A DNA stretch of 64,000 bases from contig JBBMNZ010000034.1 of NCBI GenBank assembly GCA_037954325.1, positions 9,007,501 to 9,071,500 of the forward strand, written 5' to 3'. This document shows positions 1 to 12,850 of this stretch, piece after piece. Position 1 is the stretch's first letter; every line of letters begins with the position of its first letter. The notes beneath the pieces were generated by a model. That model searched no databases. It was not told the origin of the DNA and saw only the letters and a program-made list of their open reading frames with translations. Source of the DNA: Fistularia commersonii (Eukaryota; Chordata; Actinopteri; Syngnathiformes; Fistulariidae). Made by a program: the position numbers and the translations under genes.

Positions 1-880
1 ATTTAGCAGAACATCAGTGCATTCAACCCATCATGGAGGAACCATGAGCAGAAGGCAGCTAAAGGAACACCAGGGGAGCGGTGAGGGGTTCAGGCGAGGT
101 TCGGTTCCAAGGACGACCGCTCGAACCTTCTGCTCCACTGCCGCCCGTCGAAGGGGCAAAATATCAGGAACCCTCAATTATCCAGTCTTAAAGCCATAAT
201 AATGATAATATTAACCCTGTCTGATAGCAGCTCACAACTATTATCTCCAGAATGGTGGCGGATCTTGGGACGGAGCTGCCGTAGCGGATCACGTTAGCTT
301 GCACAATTGTACGTAACAAGTGTCCGGTGGGTTTTACACGGCTCATTACGTGCGTGTATCCTCACCTCGCTGTTCGCCGCCGCTGTCAGCGAAAGTGGGC
401 TGCTGGCTGCTCTTGGATTGGCAGAGAGCCTGAGATCCTGCTTGCATCTGGGCCAAGCGGCTTTAGCTTAGCAGGGGCGCCTCACCCGCCCCTCCTCGTC
501 CCCCGCCTGCCGTGCACGTGGCCGGGGACGCCACCCTTCGCACATCCTGCTACACCTGTGCGGGGTTTTTGTTGAAAATAATAATAAAAAAAAAAAAAAA
601 AAAGCCAAGAAACGTGAAAGTGGAGGCCTCGGGCGGAGATGTTTCCTCCCGAGAGCGCTAACATGCTCACGCGCACACGGATTCTCGCAGACAAACTGGA
701 ATGAACTTTCGGACGCCATAATCCTGCAGATTAAGGCCACGGAGCGTTGGTGTGAAATCCACTTTTTTTTTCCTGATCAAATGCGAGGTCCCGCTCTGCC
801 GCTCTTCGATCTGGATCGGGCAAACGTCCCTTTTCAACGTTTCGCCGCTAAGCATCGCTTTTCTTATACTGATTGTATTA
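1..880. other. Gene-free stretch
   Basis: Unique-looking sequence with a 19-nt A-run near 585-603. No exon with both splice sites or recognisable peptide was seen. Confidence 0.5.
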
Positions 881-899
881 ATTCAGTGCATTTTTTTTT

Positions 900-2085
900 T
901 GTTACATGCAATGCCATGAAAAGATTATCTGGTCAAACTATCCTGCACTATAAATACTGTAAATTACATTAATTTTATAAATTCAGTGCATTCAATGATA
1001 TCAATTCAATGAATTAAGTGCATTATATTCTATTAACATCACATAAATGACATTAATTTAGTGTATTTTTTGCAGGCAGTGCAATGAAAAGAGCACTGAG
1101 AGGATGAGTGAAAGATGGAAAGAGGCAAATAAGGGTAAACTGCTGAAACTGAGGCTCCGGTCAAACTATCCTGCACTATAAATACTGTAAATTATATGAA
1201 GTTTATAAATCAAGTGCAATGAATTCTATTAACATTATATTAATTATATAAATCCAGTGTAAAATATTATATTCACATCATAAATTACATGAATTTAGAG
1301 CATTTTTTGCATGCAATAAAAAAATATGGTAAGAAAAATAAAACTCAATGGAAAAATACAGCCAGATTTGAAATCTATGCTGAAATTCAGGGTTAAAGAA
1401 AAATAATGATCATTTCTTAAAGATGAGTGATGGATGAAAAGAGCAGAATATGGAGGAAACCGCTGAAATTGATGATCTCATAAAATGATCGCAGACTATG
1501 AATCAAAGATATTGTAAATGATATGAATTTTATGTATTCAGTGCATTATATTATATTAATATTATATCAAACATATCAATTTAATGCATTATCTTATATT
1601 AACATCATATAAATGACATGAATTTAGTGCATTTTTGCACGCAATGAAAAATATGATAAATTGATCAATTATAAATACTTCAAGAAGATGAGAGATGGAT
1701 GGAAAGATACAGAGTTAAACTGCTGAAACTGATGTTCTGATAAAGCTATCAAAGATCAAATCAAAGATACTGTAAATTATATAAATTATTTCAATTCAGC
1801 GCAGTACATTCTGTTAATATTACATTATTTATATCAATTAAGAGTGAATGAATTACTTCAGTGCATTTCTTTATGCACATGCAATGCAAGAACATGGTGG
1901 GCAAACAGGAAACCAAACAGAAAAATACAGCCAGATTTGAAATATTCTGTGAGATAAAAGGGTGAACGATATAAGAACTGTTGCGAGAACGTGTAGAAGA
2001 TGAACGATGGATGGAAAGAGCAAAATACGGATGAGCTGCTGAAAGTGAGGATCTCGTAAAACCATGAATCAAAGATACTTTATCC
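900..2085 (+). repeat. Degenerate AT-rich satellite, about four units
   Basis: Recurring blocks in fixed order: actgtaaattat(a), then cagtgcattatat, then taacatcatataaatgacat, then gaatttagtgcatttttgca, then gatgagtgatggatggaaag, then ctgctgaaactga. Blocks recur near 946, 1171, 1508 and 1758 with spacings of roughly 225-340 bp. No coding potential. Confidence 0.75.
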
Positions 2086-2599
2086 CAGGGACAAAGGGGG
2101 ATGGATTATCTGTGAAAACCAATCCACGCGGAACAACCTCCTCGCCCAAAGCCAACAGGACCAGGGCTGAGGAGCAGACCGTGGGCTGGCAGCTCTGCAC
2201 ATTCCATTTCCCTACTTTAACACCCCATGTCTTATCACCGTAAGTGTCCTCAGGAGAACTTTAGCCCCGTGTGGTCACGCACATGATCCGCAATCCCGTT
2301 TGGTGAAAGGATTGTTGCTAAAATTCCACAGCACAGATGACTCACTCAGAAAGCGAATGACAACATGAATGGGAGTAAAAAAAAATAAGTACTTACTGCC
2401 AAGATGGCGAAGATGTTAACTGATATCATGAGGAGATTGGTGGACATTAGATGGTCCCGTCCAGACTCGGATTGGAGCTTCATCCCAAAACCTCAACATA
2501 TTGTTGACGTCATTCTTAGTTTGTTAGTGAGGTCAAGAAACTTCTGGAAACATAAACAATGAACTTGAGCAGCCTCTTGGTTTCTCGGTCCAAAAAGTG

Positions 2600-3080
2600 A
2601 GCAGATGTTGAAGAGCTGAGTGAGGACCTCCGGTTGTATGACGAGTGGAGGGGAGGTATGACAGAGTGGTGCAGGACATGTATGCTTGTTGTGAGACGGT
2701 GGTGAGGTATGACAGAGGAGCTGAAGATGGAGATGGAGGCACATCAAGGTACAGCTCCGAGCCCCTTCCTGTTTGCTATGGTGATGGACAAGCTGACAGA
2801 TGAGGTCAGGCAGGAATCTCCTCCGTGGACCATGATGTTTGCAGATGACAATGTAGAGAGAGCAGGGAGCAGACGGGGGAACATTTAGAGAGGTGGAGGT
2901 ATGACCTGGAGAGCAGAGGAACTGCCAACAGAATACATTTGTGTGAATGAGAGGGACCTGAGTGGGACACTGAAGCTATGGGGAGTGGAGATGAAGAAGG
3001 CAGGGGATTTCAGGTACTGAGGGTTGACAGACCAGAGCAATGGAGGGTGTGGAGAAGAGGTGGAGGTCCAGTCTTGGAAG
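2600..3080 (+). pseudogene. Decayed non-LTR retrotransposon reverse transcriptase, copy 1
   Basis: The plus strand keeps a broken reverse-transcriptase reading. It includes the catalytic-type MFADD motif at about 2835-2850 and the downstream TEYICVNE-like coding. It matches in DNA the two minus-strand copies at 13990-14725 and 18640-19485. Many stops; probably an RTE-type LINE of fish. Confidence 0.65.
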
Positions 3081-3456
3081 CTCTTCCTTTCAGTGTTTTT
3101 CCTGCGCTAAGTAAGGTGATCTAGAGCGCACGTGAAGGTCTCACATTCTTTTTCCTTCAATAAATGTAACGCTGAATTACAGCACGCCTGCAAGAAGGCC
3201 CTCTGCACAAAGGAACTGTTTATGCATGATGGACGAGGAAGGCAAAGGGGCCGTTGACTCTGTGCTTCCTGGTTTCCCTCAAAGAACTGCTCCTGTTTCA
3301 ATATTTTGACCATAAACTGAATGACGCTAAACGTCTGCGTTTTATCTTTTACACGTGACTCTTAAGCTTTACAGCGTTTTTCGTGGTAATGTTGCCATCT
3401 CCCATGAATTTATCCAGGAAGTCCGATGTAAGGTGTTTGCAGTGTTAAAGCTAGTT

Positions 3457-3560
3457 GAGGGGTGTCAAACTCAATTTCTACGAGGGCCACATCAGCATAA
3501 TGGTTCCCTTAAAGGGCCACATGTAACGCTAACAGTAGAAATGTCACTAAATGCAACCAA
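3457..3560 (+). mobile_element. hAT-type element end (fragment)
   Basis: Starts gaggggtgtcaaactc, the same terminus as the intact element at 31698, followed by the gggccacat segment. The other end was not found, so it is a fragment or its 3' boundary has decayed. Confidence 0.5.
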
Positions 3561-4299
3561 ATGTAATGTAAAATAAATGTAACGACTCCTTAATGTTAAA
3601 TAGCTGATATTATAACCCATTCAAATGGAAAATGTTACAAAATGCAAATGCATGTCACATATTGGATTTGAATTCTTGGGCAATTTGTTGTTTTTTTGGA
3701 GGGCTAACTTTAGCATACTTAGCTCTGAGTTGGGTGTCAAAATGGCGACGTAGCCTAAACTCTTTGTCCACAAACCGGTTTGTCTCCCTGAAGCACAAAT
3801 ATGTATTTGCCTTCCCTAAATGTCTCTTCCAGGATATTTAGGGATCATTTGTATTTCTCAATTCCACTTTTTGAAGATAGAATCACTGCGATCTTATGGC
3901 AAGATGCCGTCACTTTGAGGGTAACATTTGACACGTTTGACAGTTTGACACGTGTGTTCCAATTAGTGTGCAGGAAAACTGCATTGTCATATTGGATTGT
4001 GCTATGGTTGTGTTTGTTTTGGAAACTTTTTGCCCTTTCACGATGGCTCCGAAGCTTAAATCAGCCTGTTTATGATGGCAGAGCTTGGAATAAAATCAGG
4101 AAAACCCTCTCCTCGGAAATTAAATCAGAAAAAACAAAGTCGAGGTGAGTGATAAAGCTACGTAGGCGAGTTCCGACATCGTGCTTACAAGCAAGCGAAC
4201 GTCAGTACACGTATGAAAATAACATTTCTGTTATGTTGTTGTCTGAAAATCCACATGGTAAGCTACAGGCTCGCGTGGCCAACTTTAAACTCTGTGCAG

Positions 4300-4960
4300 T
4301 TTTGTAAGATTTACACAGTCGTGGGAGGCGGATATGAATAGCATCACTGGACTCATAGAAGTATTTATTTCCTAAAATTGGAGCCCAAAAAAAGCAGTTT
4401 CTTGCTTTTCCTGTTGATACAAGGATCATGAGACCGAATATCACAATAATCTGGTAAAAGTATCCTGCACTAGAAATCAATGATACTGTAGTTTATAATA
4501 TTTTTATGAAATCAGCACATTATATTATTACTATATCAATTATATAATATCAGTGCATTATATTATATTAACATGATATAAATTAGATTCATTTAGCGCA
4601 TTTTTTTGCACGCAATCAAAGAACAAGAAAACAAAAGGGAGAAACACACTCAACTCTGAAATCTTCTCCGAAATGCAAGGGTTAAGGATAAATGAAAATA
4701 ACTTCAAGAAGATGAGTGATGGATGGAAAGATATGGAGGAAACTGCTGAAATTGATCATCTTGTAAAGCTATCCCACACTACAAATTAAAAATACTGGAA
4801 ATATAATGATTTAAATTCCATGCATTTCATTCTATAAGATAATATGACTTATATTAATCATATAAGAATATGAGAAGCATCATTGAAATATTTACTTCCT
4901 CAAATTGGACTCCAAGAAAAGCAGCTTCTTGCTTTTCCTGTTGATACAAGGAACATGAGA
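4300..4960 (+). repeat. Second array of the same AT-rich satellite family
   Basis: Shares the same ordered blocks (cattatattatattaacatg, gatgagtgatggatggaaag, actgctgaaattgat) with 900-2085. In addition, a segment containing cttgcttttcctgttgatac occurs twice, at about 4345-4440 and 4870-4965, so the unit itself has been duplicated. Confidence 0.7.
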
Positions 4961-5169
4961 CGGCTTGAAATGGGTAAATAGGGAATCCAGTTACGTAAAG
5001 TACCGAAAACAAGTTCCAAATAACACACTAATTTGCTGGTATATGTCATAAGATAGAACCCATTACCAACCAAAAATAGACAAATGTAAACTAAATGATT
5101 AATTTTTCACCCAGTGTCTCCCATTGAAGTCACAATAAGTGCGTCGGCAGGGGGAAATTCTTTATCCAA

Positions 5170-5275
5170 TTGTCTCTCCTTCACACACACAGACACACAC
5201 ACACATACACACACACACACACAACCACACACAACCACACACACATACACACACACAAATAAACAAAAAAAGTCA
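5170..5275. repeat. CA-rich microsatellite
   Basis: Interrupted (CA)n with CCACACA variants; a T-run follows at about 5310-5332. Confidence 0.9.
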
Positions 5276-5619
5276 CCTAGGATGGCCTAAATTAAAATTC
5301 CAGTGAAAAAATTTTTTTTTTTTTTTTTTTTAAATGTATTTAATCAATTACCTCACTCCTTACGGTCTTGGAGCTGCCACATGTAAAATTAATTTAATGC
5401 CTAAAGGAGCAGATTTGTCATTATTGGCAATGTTGACCTGGGAAGGTTAAGATTTACAACTGATAAGGGGCTCTGGGATTAGACGAAAAGATAGAGCTGA
5501 GATGAATTTCTCCTGCAAGAGGAAAGACGGGCCTCAGCTCTATGTAAACAATGGAATATCATACATGATTACCGGGGTGTACCGGTTAAAAAAATACGAC
5601 AGGGCTTACAGACATATAT

Positions 5620-6307
5620 ACCTTTCTGTTGCATGCGTACACACACGCACACACACACACACCTCCGTATGTGCACGTATACATACATGTATGTGCATGT
5701 ATACTTTAATACACACCATTAAAGTGACATATCTCTGTGCATACACACATATGTACATACACACACACATATAGACACATATATGCTCTGCATACATTCA
5801 ATTATATTTATATGTATGTATATATGCATATGTACATTCATTCATACATACACGCCATTGGAGTGATAAATACCTTTGCATACATACATCCATCCATACA
5901 TACATACGTACATACTAACACACATATACATGCCTCTGAATACATTCAATTATATACATGTATGTATGTATATATGCATACATCCATTCATACATGCACT
6001 CTATTGAAGAGATAATACATACATATCTACATACATATCTACACAAATATAAATACACACACACACACACACACACACACATCCATTCATATATGCACAC
6101 CATTGAAGTTATAAAGTACATACATACGTATACATTTATATATACATACATTTGCATACACCTGTATATATATATATATGTACATATATGTATGCATATA
6201 TGCATACATATATGTACATACATACATGCTCAGGATTGTGATAAAATGATTAATAAAGTGATAAATACCTGTGCATACACACATACTTACAAACACAGAC
6301 AAACACA

Positions 6308-6373
<66 letters not shown>

Positions 6374-6790
6374 TGCCACTGCATAAATACCTGCGCATAC
6401 ATACACACATATACATACATGTATACATGCCTCTGCATACATTCATATATATATTATATATAATTTGCATACATCCATTCATACATGCACACCATTGAAG
6501 TGATGAATACATACATACATACATTATTACGTATACAAACATATATACGTGCATAAACTCATATATACAGTATATATATATGTATGTATATATATACAGT
6601 ATATATATATATGTATGTATCCACACAACTCATCATACATACACACAGCTGTTATGATAAAAACCTATGCACACATACATCCATACATAAATAACTTGGA
6701 AATGATGTACGCGTGTGCACATTTGCAGACATACATACATACATTAACTGTACATACATACATACATGTCCTCACATATGTACCTTTACT
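5620..6790. repeat. 1.2-kb compound ATAC/CA/AT microsatellite
   Basis: Mostly ATAC, ATGT and CA tetra- and dinucleotides with a pure (AT)n run of about 45 bp near 6310-6356. A short non-repeat phrase like caccattgaagtgataaata recurs near 5716, 5855, 6000, 6098, 6250 and 6492. This shows that the block grew by duplication of a unit of roughly 120-240 bp. The long open frames here are low-complexity and not genes. Confidence 0.9.
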
Positions 6791-6983
6791 TCCACACATG
6801 CATAGCGGAAGACACTGTGACACACTTACATGTAATTCAAACAAGGGGAAAAAGTGGAAAAATCCAAGGTAGGGTGTGTTACGTCACAAATGCACCGCTG
6901 TATCAGCTCACTGTGTGTGTGTGCGACGCTCTTCGCATTGCCGCCGGCAGTGCGCGGCTCCCTCCATGGCGGGGCGCTCTCGG

Positions 6984-6986
<3 letters not shown>

Positions 6987-7014
<28 letters not shown>
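6987..7014. repeat. Poly(A) run
   Basis: Uninterrupted A-run of nearly 30 nt at the end of a GC-rich segment. It could be the tail of an old retro-insertion, though no source transcript is recognisable. Confidence 0.8.
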
Positions 7015-7018
<4 letters not shown>

Positions 7019-7049
7019 CCGGGAAAATGTGTGAGAGAAAGCTGTGAAA

Positions 7050-10000
7050 GCTTGTAAAGAAAACTTATGCGCGAAGTTCCGGAATACGGCTCAGCTCCGT
7101 CAGAGCGCGATGCGAGAACTTTACATCATCAGCTGACAGAGTTGTCATGAGTGTCAAAGGGGCGGAAACAGTGACACTGACTTGCAGTGACACCCGGATG
7201 ATTAATGTCCCGCCGCTCGGATGCGGGCAGATTAAGCGTGAGAATTCTGGTCGTAGTTAAGCCGTGTCCTCGCACAACATAGATCAACATTCCTGCGTGG
7301 CTGCTGACTAAGTGTGGCAAAACGGACGGTTGTAAAAAAGTCTGCTTTAAATTAGCTTAGCATATTTCTCTAAACCATTCCGCGCCGTCGTCTCTCTGGT
7401 TTCATTACTGTGTTTCTAATTAAGTTTGTGGCCGAGTAAAAGTTTATAGCTTTCGTTGTTGTTAGCCTGTTCTTCTCCGTATATTAATAGCGATCAATAA
7501 ACACGGTGATTTAACGGACAGTGTCGACACCGGGGCGCCTCGAACGATGACGCGATGAATTATTTTTCCTCCCAACATTTTTCGCGCGTTTCGCTTCGGC
7601 CAAAACCAACACACGCCCGGATCGGTTTTACGGACATCTCCGGGGAAATTTGTCCAAAAAAAGAGAGACGTCGTCCGATTCTCGGAGTTCGAGAAAAGCG
7701 GGTTTGCTAGAAAAGCGCCTGAAAATCGGTCCGGTTTGTCAAAAACACGCCGTCTTTACGTGACGAGACGGATAAACTCGGTTACCTGTTGGCACGACCC
7801 TGCTGGATGAAGATCACGTTTCTCCAGCGGGCGTCTGGCCTCCTTCCACGGGGAGTCACCTCCTCGCATCTGGCCTCTCCTCCCGAAACAGACCCGCCGC
7901 CGACCTGCTCTCCGAATCCTGGCACGGCGATGGAAGGAATTCCAGCATCCAGCGATCATATAGACCTGAGTGCCGCGTTGAATCACTCAAATCTGATGCT
8001 TTCTGGCTGTTACTTCAAGGAACTGCACTTTTTTTTTTTGTAAATATATCAAGTTCCTGCAGGCGGCATTAAAAAAATAAAAATAAATAAAAAGAACACA
8101 TGGAGAGTTCGGGTGGAGGAAAGTCTGACCGACCTCGTTTCCTGCAAACACTGGTTTGCAGGAGTGTGTGTGCGGCGTACGGCAGGAGCGTGTGTTCCCG
8201 CCGCCAAAACTGCTGAACGCCGGCCCGATGGCCACCGTCATCCGGAATGAAGAGAACATTCCGGCGTTCTCATTACGCTGACCACTGTCTCTGCGCTCTA
8301 CGGATGATTTGTAGAGTTTCGTGAGGATTATTGTAGGAAAACCAACTAAATTTTATGATTATTATTAATAATTTTTTCCAAATTGAAGCTGAATTTCGCA
8401 ACGGGGAAGTCCAGCGACCACTGAGTTGCATCCAGATCTTCGGCGGTCGAGCTCGAGCGACGATCGCGTGAGCGGGACGGGGTGGATTTACGCCAGTTTG
8501 TCACGTGACCGCCGGCCCGCGGGCGCAGGTGACGCCCGCCTCGGTCCGTCCTCCGTCTCCAGAACGAGAAGCGTGATTTTTCACTTTCCCACGACACGGT
8601 TTCCACCGCTGCGGTCCAGCGATGTGCCGCTCCATCGGATGTTTGGCATTATAAACGATGATGTAAGGCTTCGACGCGGCCGCTTAAGCTTGGAGAACGA
8701 TTTCATGAAACTCCTGGCGCGCTCTTTGCGCTGATGCCAGAGGAAGCTTGGAACTCCACAGTTACTGAGTAAACAGAATGTTGGCCACCTTTTGCACTTG
8801 CTGACCTTCGCTCCTGTAAGTCAACGCCGTCCGCCACTTCCTGGCCGGGTCGCTTTTGAGATTTGAGAAACGGACCAACTGCAGGCGGCCATGTTTGAGT
8901 CCAGCGAGTGACTCATTCTTTCGCAATGTGTGCTCACGCGGAGGGCACGGCCCGCCGGGCGTTTTGACTTTTAACACGCGGTAACAAGAATGAAGGAAAC
9001 CCGAATCCAGTCCGTGTGGTTCTACCGGGTTTGATCGGTGTCGCTACAAACGTCCTCCGATGTCCCATCGATCCCGTAAAGCAGCGGCGACCTTCCGCTT
9101 CCAAACAAGCGGCGCGTTCTCGCCGAGCAACGCTACAAAAATCCAGGCTCGTAAAAAAACCTCGCTTCCTCTTGACTGCACCACGAACGCGCCGCTGAGT
9201 CACGGTCGGCCCCGGGTGGTCCTCGAACTTCATGATGAGACGCTCCAAAACTACGAATGGAAACATGATGCAACAACCCCCCCCTTCTTCCCCTCCCTCC
9301 CCCGCGAGGAAGCCACGGGAAGATGTTTCTGGAAAATAATCGTCGAAAACACGACCCGAGCGGGAACGCTTGTCCCCAAACGACCCGCGATGTCAATATC
9401 CCTCCACGTGAAGGACACGTTTCTAGCGACGTTCATGAGCTGATTGAACGCAGACGCGCTCGGAGGCCGGGACCGCCAAACCTCCGGCGTACGGGAGCGC
9501 GACTTCAATGGATGCGCACTCGGGTTTTGGCGAGCGATCGCAGACTACGTGTTTTTACGACCCTGGCCTCCAAACAACCTCTCAGACATGATTTACCAAT
9601 AAGTCCGAAAGCTCGCTGGGCCGCAGGGTATGGATTTCACTTGTAGGTTTCAAGGGAAAAGCTTTTAGGAAGAAGGCATTACAGAAGTCATTGGATGAGA
9701 ATTTTGCGAAAAGACATAAGCGGGGGTTGATAACCCTCCGGTTTCTTCTGGCCGCGCTCTCGCATCGGACTGCTCCGCACGTGCACGTGTTGAAAAGGCA
9801 CAGGCTGAATTCTTTTAACGCGACGCTTCATCAAAGCTGCCCAGACGGGGAAAAAAAAAATAGACACTAAATCATCGTATAGATTTAAGGCCCGCTTTTT
9901 GAACATTTTTTTTTTTCCCCCTCTTCTTCTTCCCTCCCGGTAACAGATGATATATTCTCCGCGGCGTTGCGTTTGGTAAAAAAAAAAGAAATGTATATAC

Positions 10001-10790
10001 TTGCGAGATATATCGCGAGGCCTTTATCAATCCCATACCGGCGAAGCTAAAAGGCGGCGGTAAAAATAGACACTTTTTACAAATGGAACGGATCAATTAG
10101 GTTTGCGTCGTGTTTTTTCGGCCCCCATACATTCGGAGGCGAAGGTCACGTTTATTCTCACGGAGCCGGGAGTCGGGAGGACGGAGCCTTTTCATGGCGA
10201 TTGTGATTAAAACAAAAGCAGGTATTAGAAATTAAATTTCAATTGTGTCGGGGAGGGTTCGCGTCACCGCGCGGATTTCTGGTTTGATATAATCTCCTCC
10301 GATCCACGGTTCAGACACGTCAATCCCGAACAGAACATAATCAGCCGCCCCTCTGAAAAAAATAATTCAAAATATTCGCATCTCTAATCAAAGTGGTTAA
10401 GCAGTTTTGATCAGGAAAAAATGTCAAATGGCGTAATCCACTTTTTTTTTTCGGCACAATCCTCTCAGCCCGGTTGACGGATGAGGAGGAGGCGTCTCCT
10501 CAGGCGTTCACCGACCGCGCTACTTCCGTGTCGACGTTCTCGGCCTCCGACAATAAAAACTCCAGAAGCGTCTGCCAAAACCCTAAACACGTCTAATCCG
10601 CCGCCACATCGCAACTCCAGACAGAGGAGAGCGCAGATTACGACCACGACGACACGGACGCACTCGGCCGACATGGACCCGGAGAGAATCCAGCGCGAAA
10701 TAATCATCGGATGATATCGCAGTTACGCAAATCTAATCAGGGCGAATCGGGGTGCGGGGACGGATTGACGGTGCAGCGCGAGACGTATAG
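7050..10790. other. Gene-free, CpG-containing single-copy stretch
   Basis: Higher GC and CpG than the flanking DNA, with several open frames of 60-130 codons on both strands. None has a known motif, and none pairs with convincing splice sites. It could hold promoter or enhancer sequence; I see no gene. Confidence 0.45.
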
Positions 10791-10794
10791 ATAT

Positions 10795-11075
10795 ATACTG
10801 CGCGAAAAAATAAAGGGAACACGTAAACAACACACTTGTGTGAAATCAAACTGTCCACTTCATTTGGACTTTTTTTTAATGACATCAACGTTGGATTAGC
10901 CTGGAGTGTGACTCCAAATCCAGACCTCCACGGGTTCATACGTTGGATTTCCATTGATTATTTTGGTGTGATTTTGTTGTCGGCACATTCAGTGATGTAA
11001 AGAACAAAGAATATTTCATTCGTTCACATCTAGGATGTGTTATTTTAGTGTTCCCTTTATTTTTTGAGCAGTGTA
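10795..11075 (+). mobile_element. TIR MITE copy 1 (TACTGCTCAAAAAAATAAAG family)
   Basis: Termini are near-perfect inverted repeats: tactgcgcgaaaaaataaag at the left, and ttattttttgagcagtgta at the right. The TA dinucleotides at both ends fit a TA target site. There is no transposase; it is about 280 bp and shares its interior with the copy at 11953. Confidence 0.85.
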
Positions 11076-11952
11076 TCTACGCATAGATGCTGGGAAACAA
11101 CGAGTTAGCAAACAGAGGCTAGCAAAGTTGCTGGTATCTCAACAAACACACGCAGCTCAATAACATCTCCATCCCCCCTCCGGTTATGAACTCATGTAAA
11201 TTTATCTGCAGGTGATTCATGCTTTTTTCTTCTGCAATGCATAAATAATATTGTTCACAGCCACTTGGACTGCAAACACACTCCACAGAACATCTGGTCC
11301 TACAAACTCCTGCTAGCATTCTGCATCCATATGTGAACTCACACACACACAGACTCACCCACACAGATATGTATATGTATATACATACACACCACTGGCC
11401 ACGGCTCCTGTGATTCCATGTGAGCCGCCGCTGACAAAGAGACAGTGATAAAGGGAGATAAGTGGAGATCAAGATAAGGTGACGTTGCAGGGCTGCTTTT
11501 CAGGAGGTCAGAAGGCCTCGTCGCCGAATCTCCTCCGGGTGACCTCTGTGACAAATTTAAAAAATATCGCTTTAAGGTCCTTTGTAGGCCGTTCTGCTCA
11601 GCTGAGGATCTCTGCAACTCAACCCTGTATGTTCCTCTGCCTCCGAGAGCTCGGCGGATCCGGCTGTTGTGTCGGCAGGTGACCAAAAGATGGCGACACT
11701 GACTGCACGGCCCCCCCGCTGCCGCTTCGCCGCCGGCTGCAACAACTGGACAAACTGAAAGCAAGAGACCCTCAAGTACTGGAACCATGACATTCATCTC
11801 CATTAGAAAAAGGCATATTTTCTTTATCCTGCATGGAAATGACTTCTCCTTCACTTGAATTGAATGACGACTTTGATTTGTGTGTCCACACCATATTTTC
11901 TGTCTATATTGTTTTGCTCTGTTGGCTCGATCCCCCCCCCCGCAGGTGTTTA

Positions 11953-12307
11953 TATACTGCTCAAAAAAATAAAGGGAACACTCGAACAACACAATGTAAC
12001 TCCAAGTCAATCACACTTGTGTGAAATCATAGTGTCCACTCAGGAAGCAACACAAATTCATTTTGACTTGTTTTAAGGACATTACATCAAAGTTGGATCA
12101 GCCTGGAGTTTGTTTTTACACTTTAATTTTGAGTGTGATTCCTAATCAGACCTCCATGGGTTGATACAATTGATTTCCATTGATCGTTTTTGTGTGATTT
12201 TGTTGTCAGCACATTCAACTGTGTAAAGAGCAAAGTATTTCATGAGAATATTTCATTCATTTAGATCTAGGATGTGTTTTTTAAGTGTTCCCTTTATTTT
12301 TTTGAGC
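11953..12307 (+). mobile_element. TIR MITE copy 2, right terminus truncated
   Basis: Left terminus tactgctcaaaaaaataaag and right terminus ccctttatttttttgagc, which lacks the last bases (agtgta). Interior phrases (ggattagcctggagt-like, ccattgat, tctaggatgtgtt) match copy 1 in the same order and orientation. It is about 70 bp longer than copy 1. Confidence 0.85.
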
Positions 12308-12734
12308 CCTGAAATCAGAAAGGTTCTTTCCGTCCCCGTGAGTGTGTATGTGCACATGTGTAAAAATGTAAAAAAGTATCGGTCGGTTCTTGAAAAGTAG
12401 CGAAGATAATTTTATAATGTTAAAAGGACATCATACATCTAACAAGAGGCGTAAAAAAAACGGCGCCACAGTAACATATTTGTTGACACATTTCCAGTAA
12501 GCATCTGAGGAAGAGTATTTTTTGCTCGAAACATCACGCGTGTGAGAATAAGTGTTGGGTGTTATATGTAAAATAAATCGTCTTTTCTTTTTTGGAGCAT
12601 TTTTTTGGTGTGCAGATTTCTTCAAAACTGCTCTAACTGGCCAGCAGATGTGCGTGTATTTCTTTTCTAACCCTTCTCCTTGCAAACAGCTTTTTTATTT
12701 AACAAAGACTGTTGCAATGAAATATCAAACTTGT

Positions 12735-12850
12735 GTGTGGAGGTTCTCAGTCATCCAGGTCATGGTGAATTCCCGTCGGGATCCCCTTTTCGTGGCAACT
12801 GGACTTGAATGTCAAGCGAAGAAATTCAAGTCCAGTTGCCACGACGGGAA
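12735..12850 (+). repeat. Teleost dispersed repeat ending in a perfect 20-bp hairpin
   Basis: The phrase ggttctcagtcatccaggtc leads into two perfect inverted arms, 12791-12810 and 12824-12843, with a 13-nt loop. Related copies without the hairpin lie at 29522-29640 and 45465-45530, sharing aagtccagttgccac. The transposon class is not assigned with certainty. Confidence 0.75.

Noticed and set aside
5502..6872. Long overlapping open frames on both strands
   Set aside because: They are translations of ATAC/CA/AT microsatellite (Y, I, H, T, C and M only) and are open on both strands.
11339..12010. 223-codon minus-strand frame
   Set aside because: Runs across the MITE end and a CA/TA repeat; no domain.
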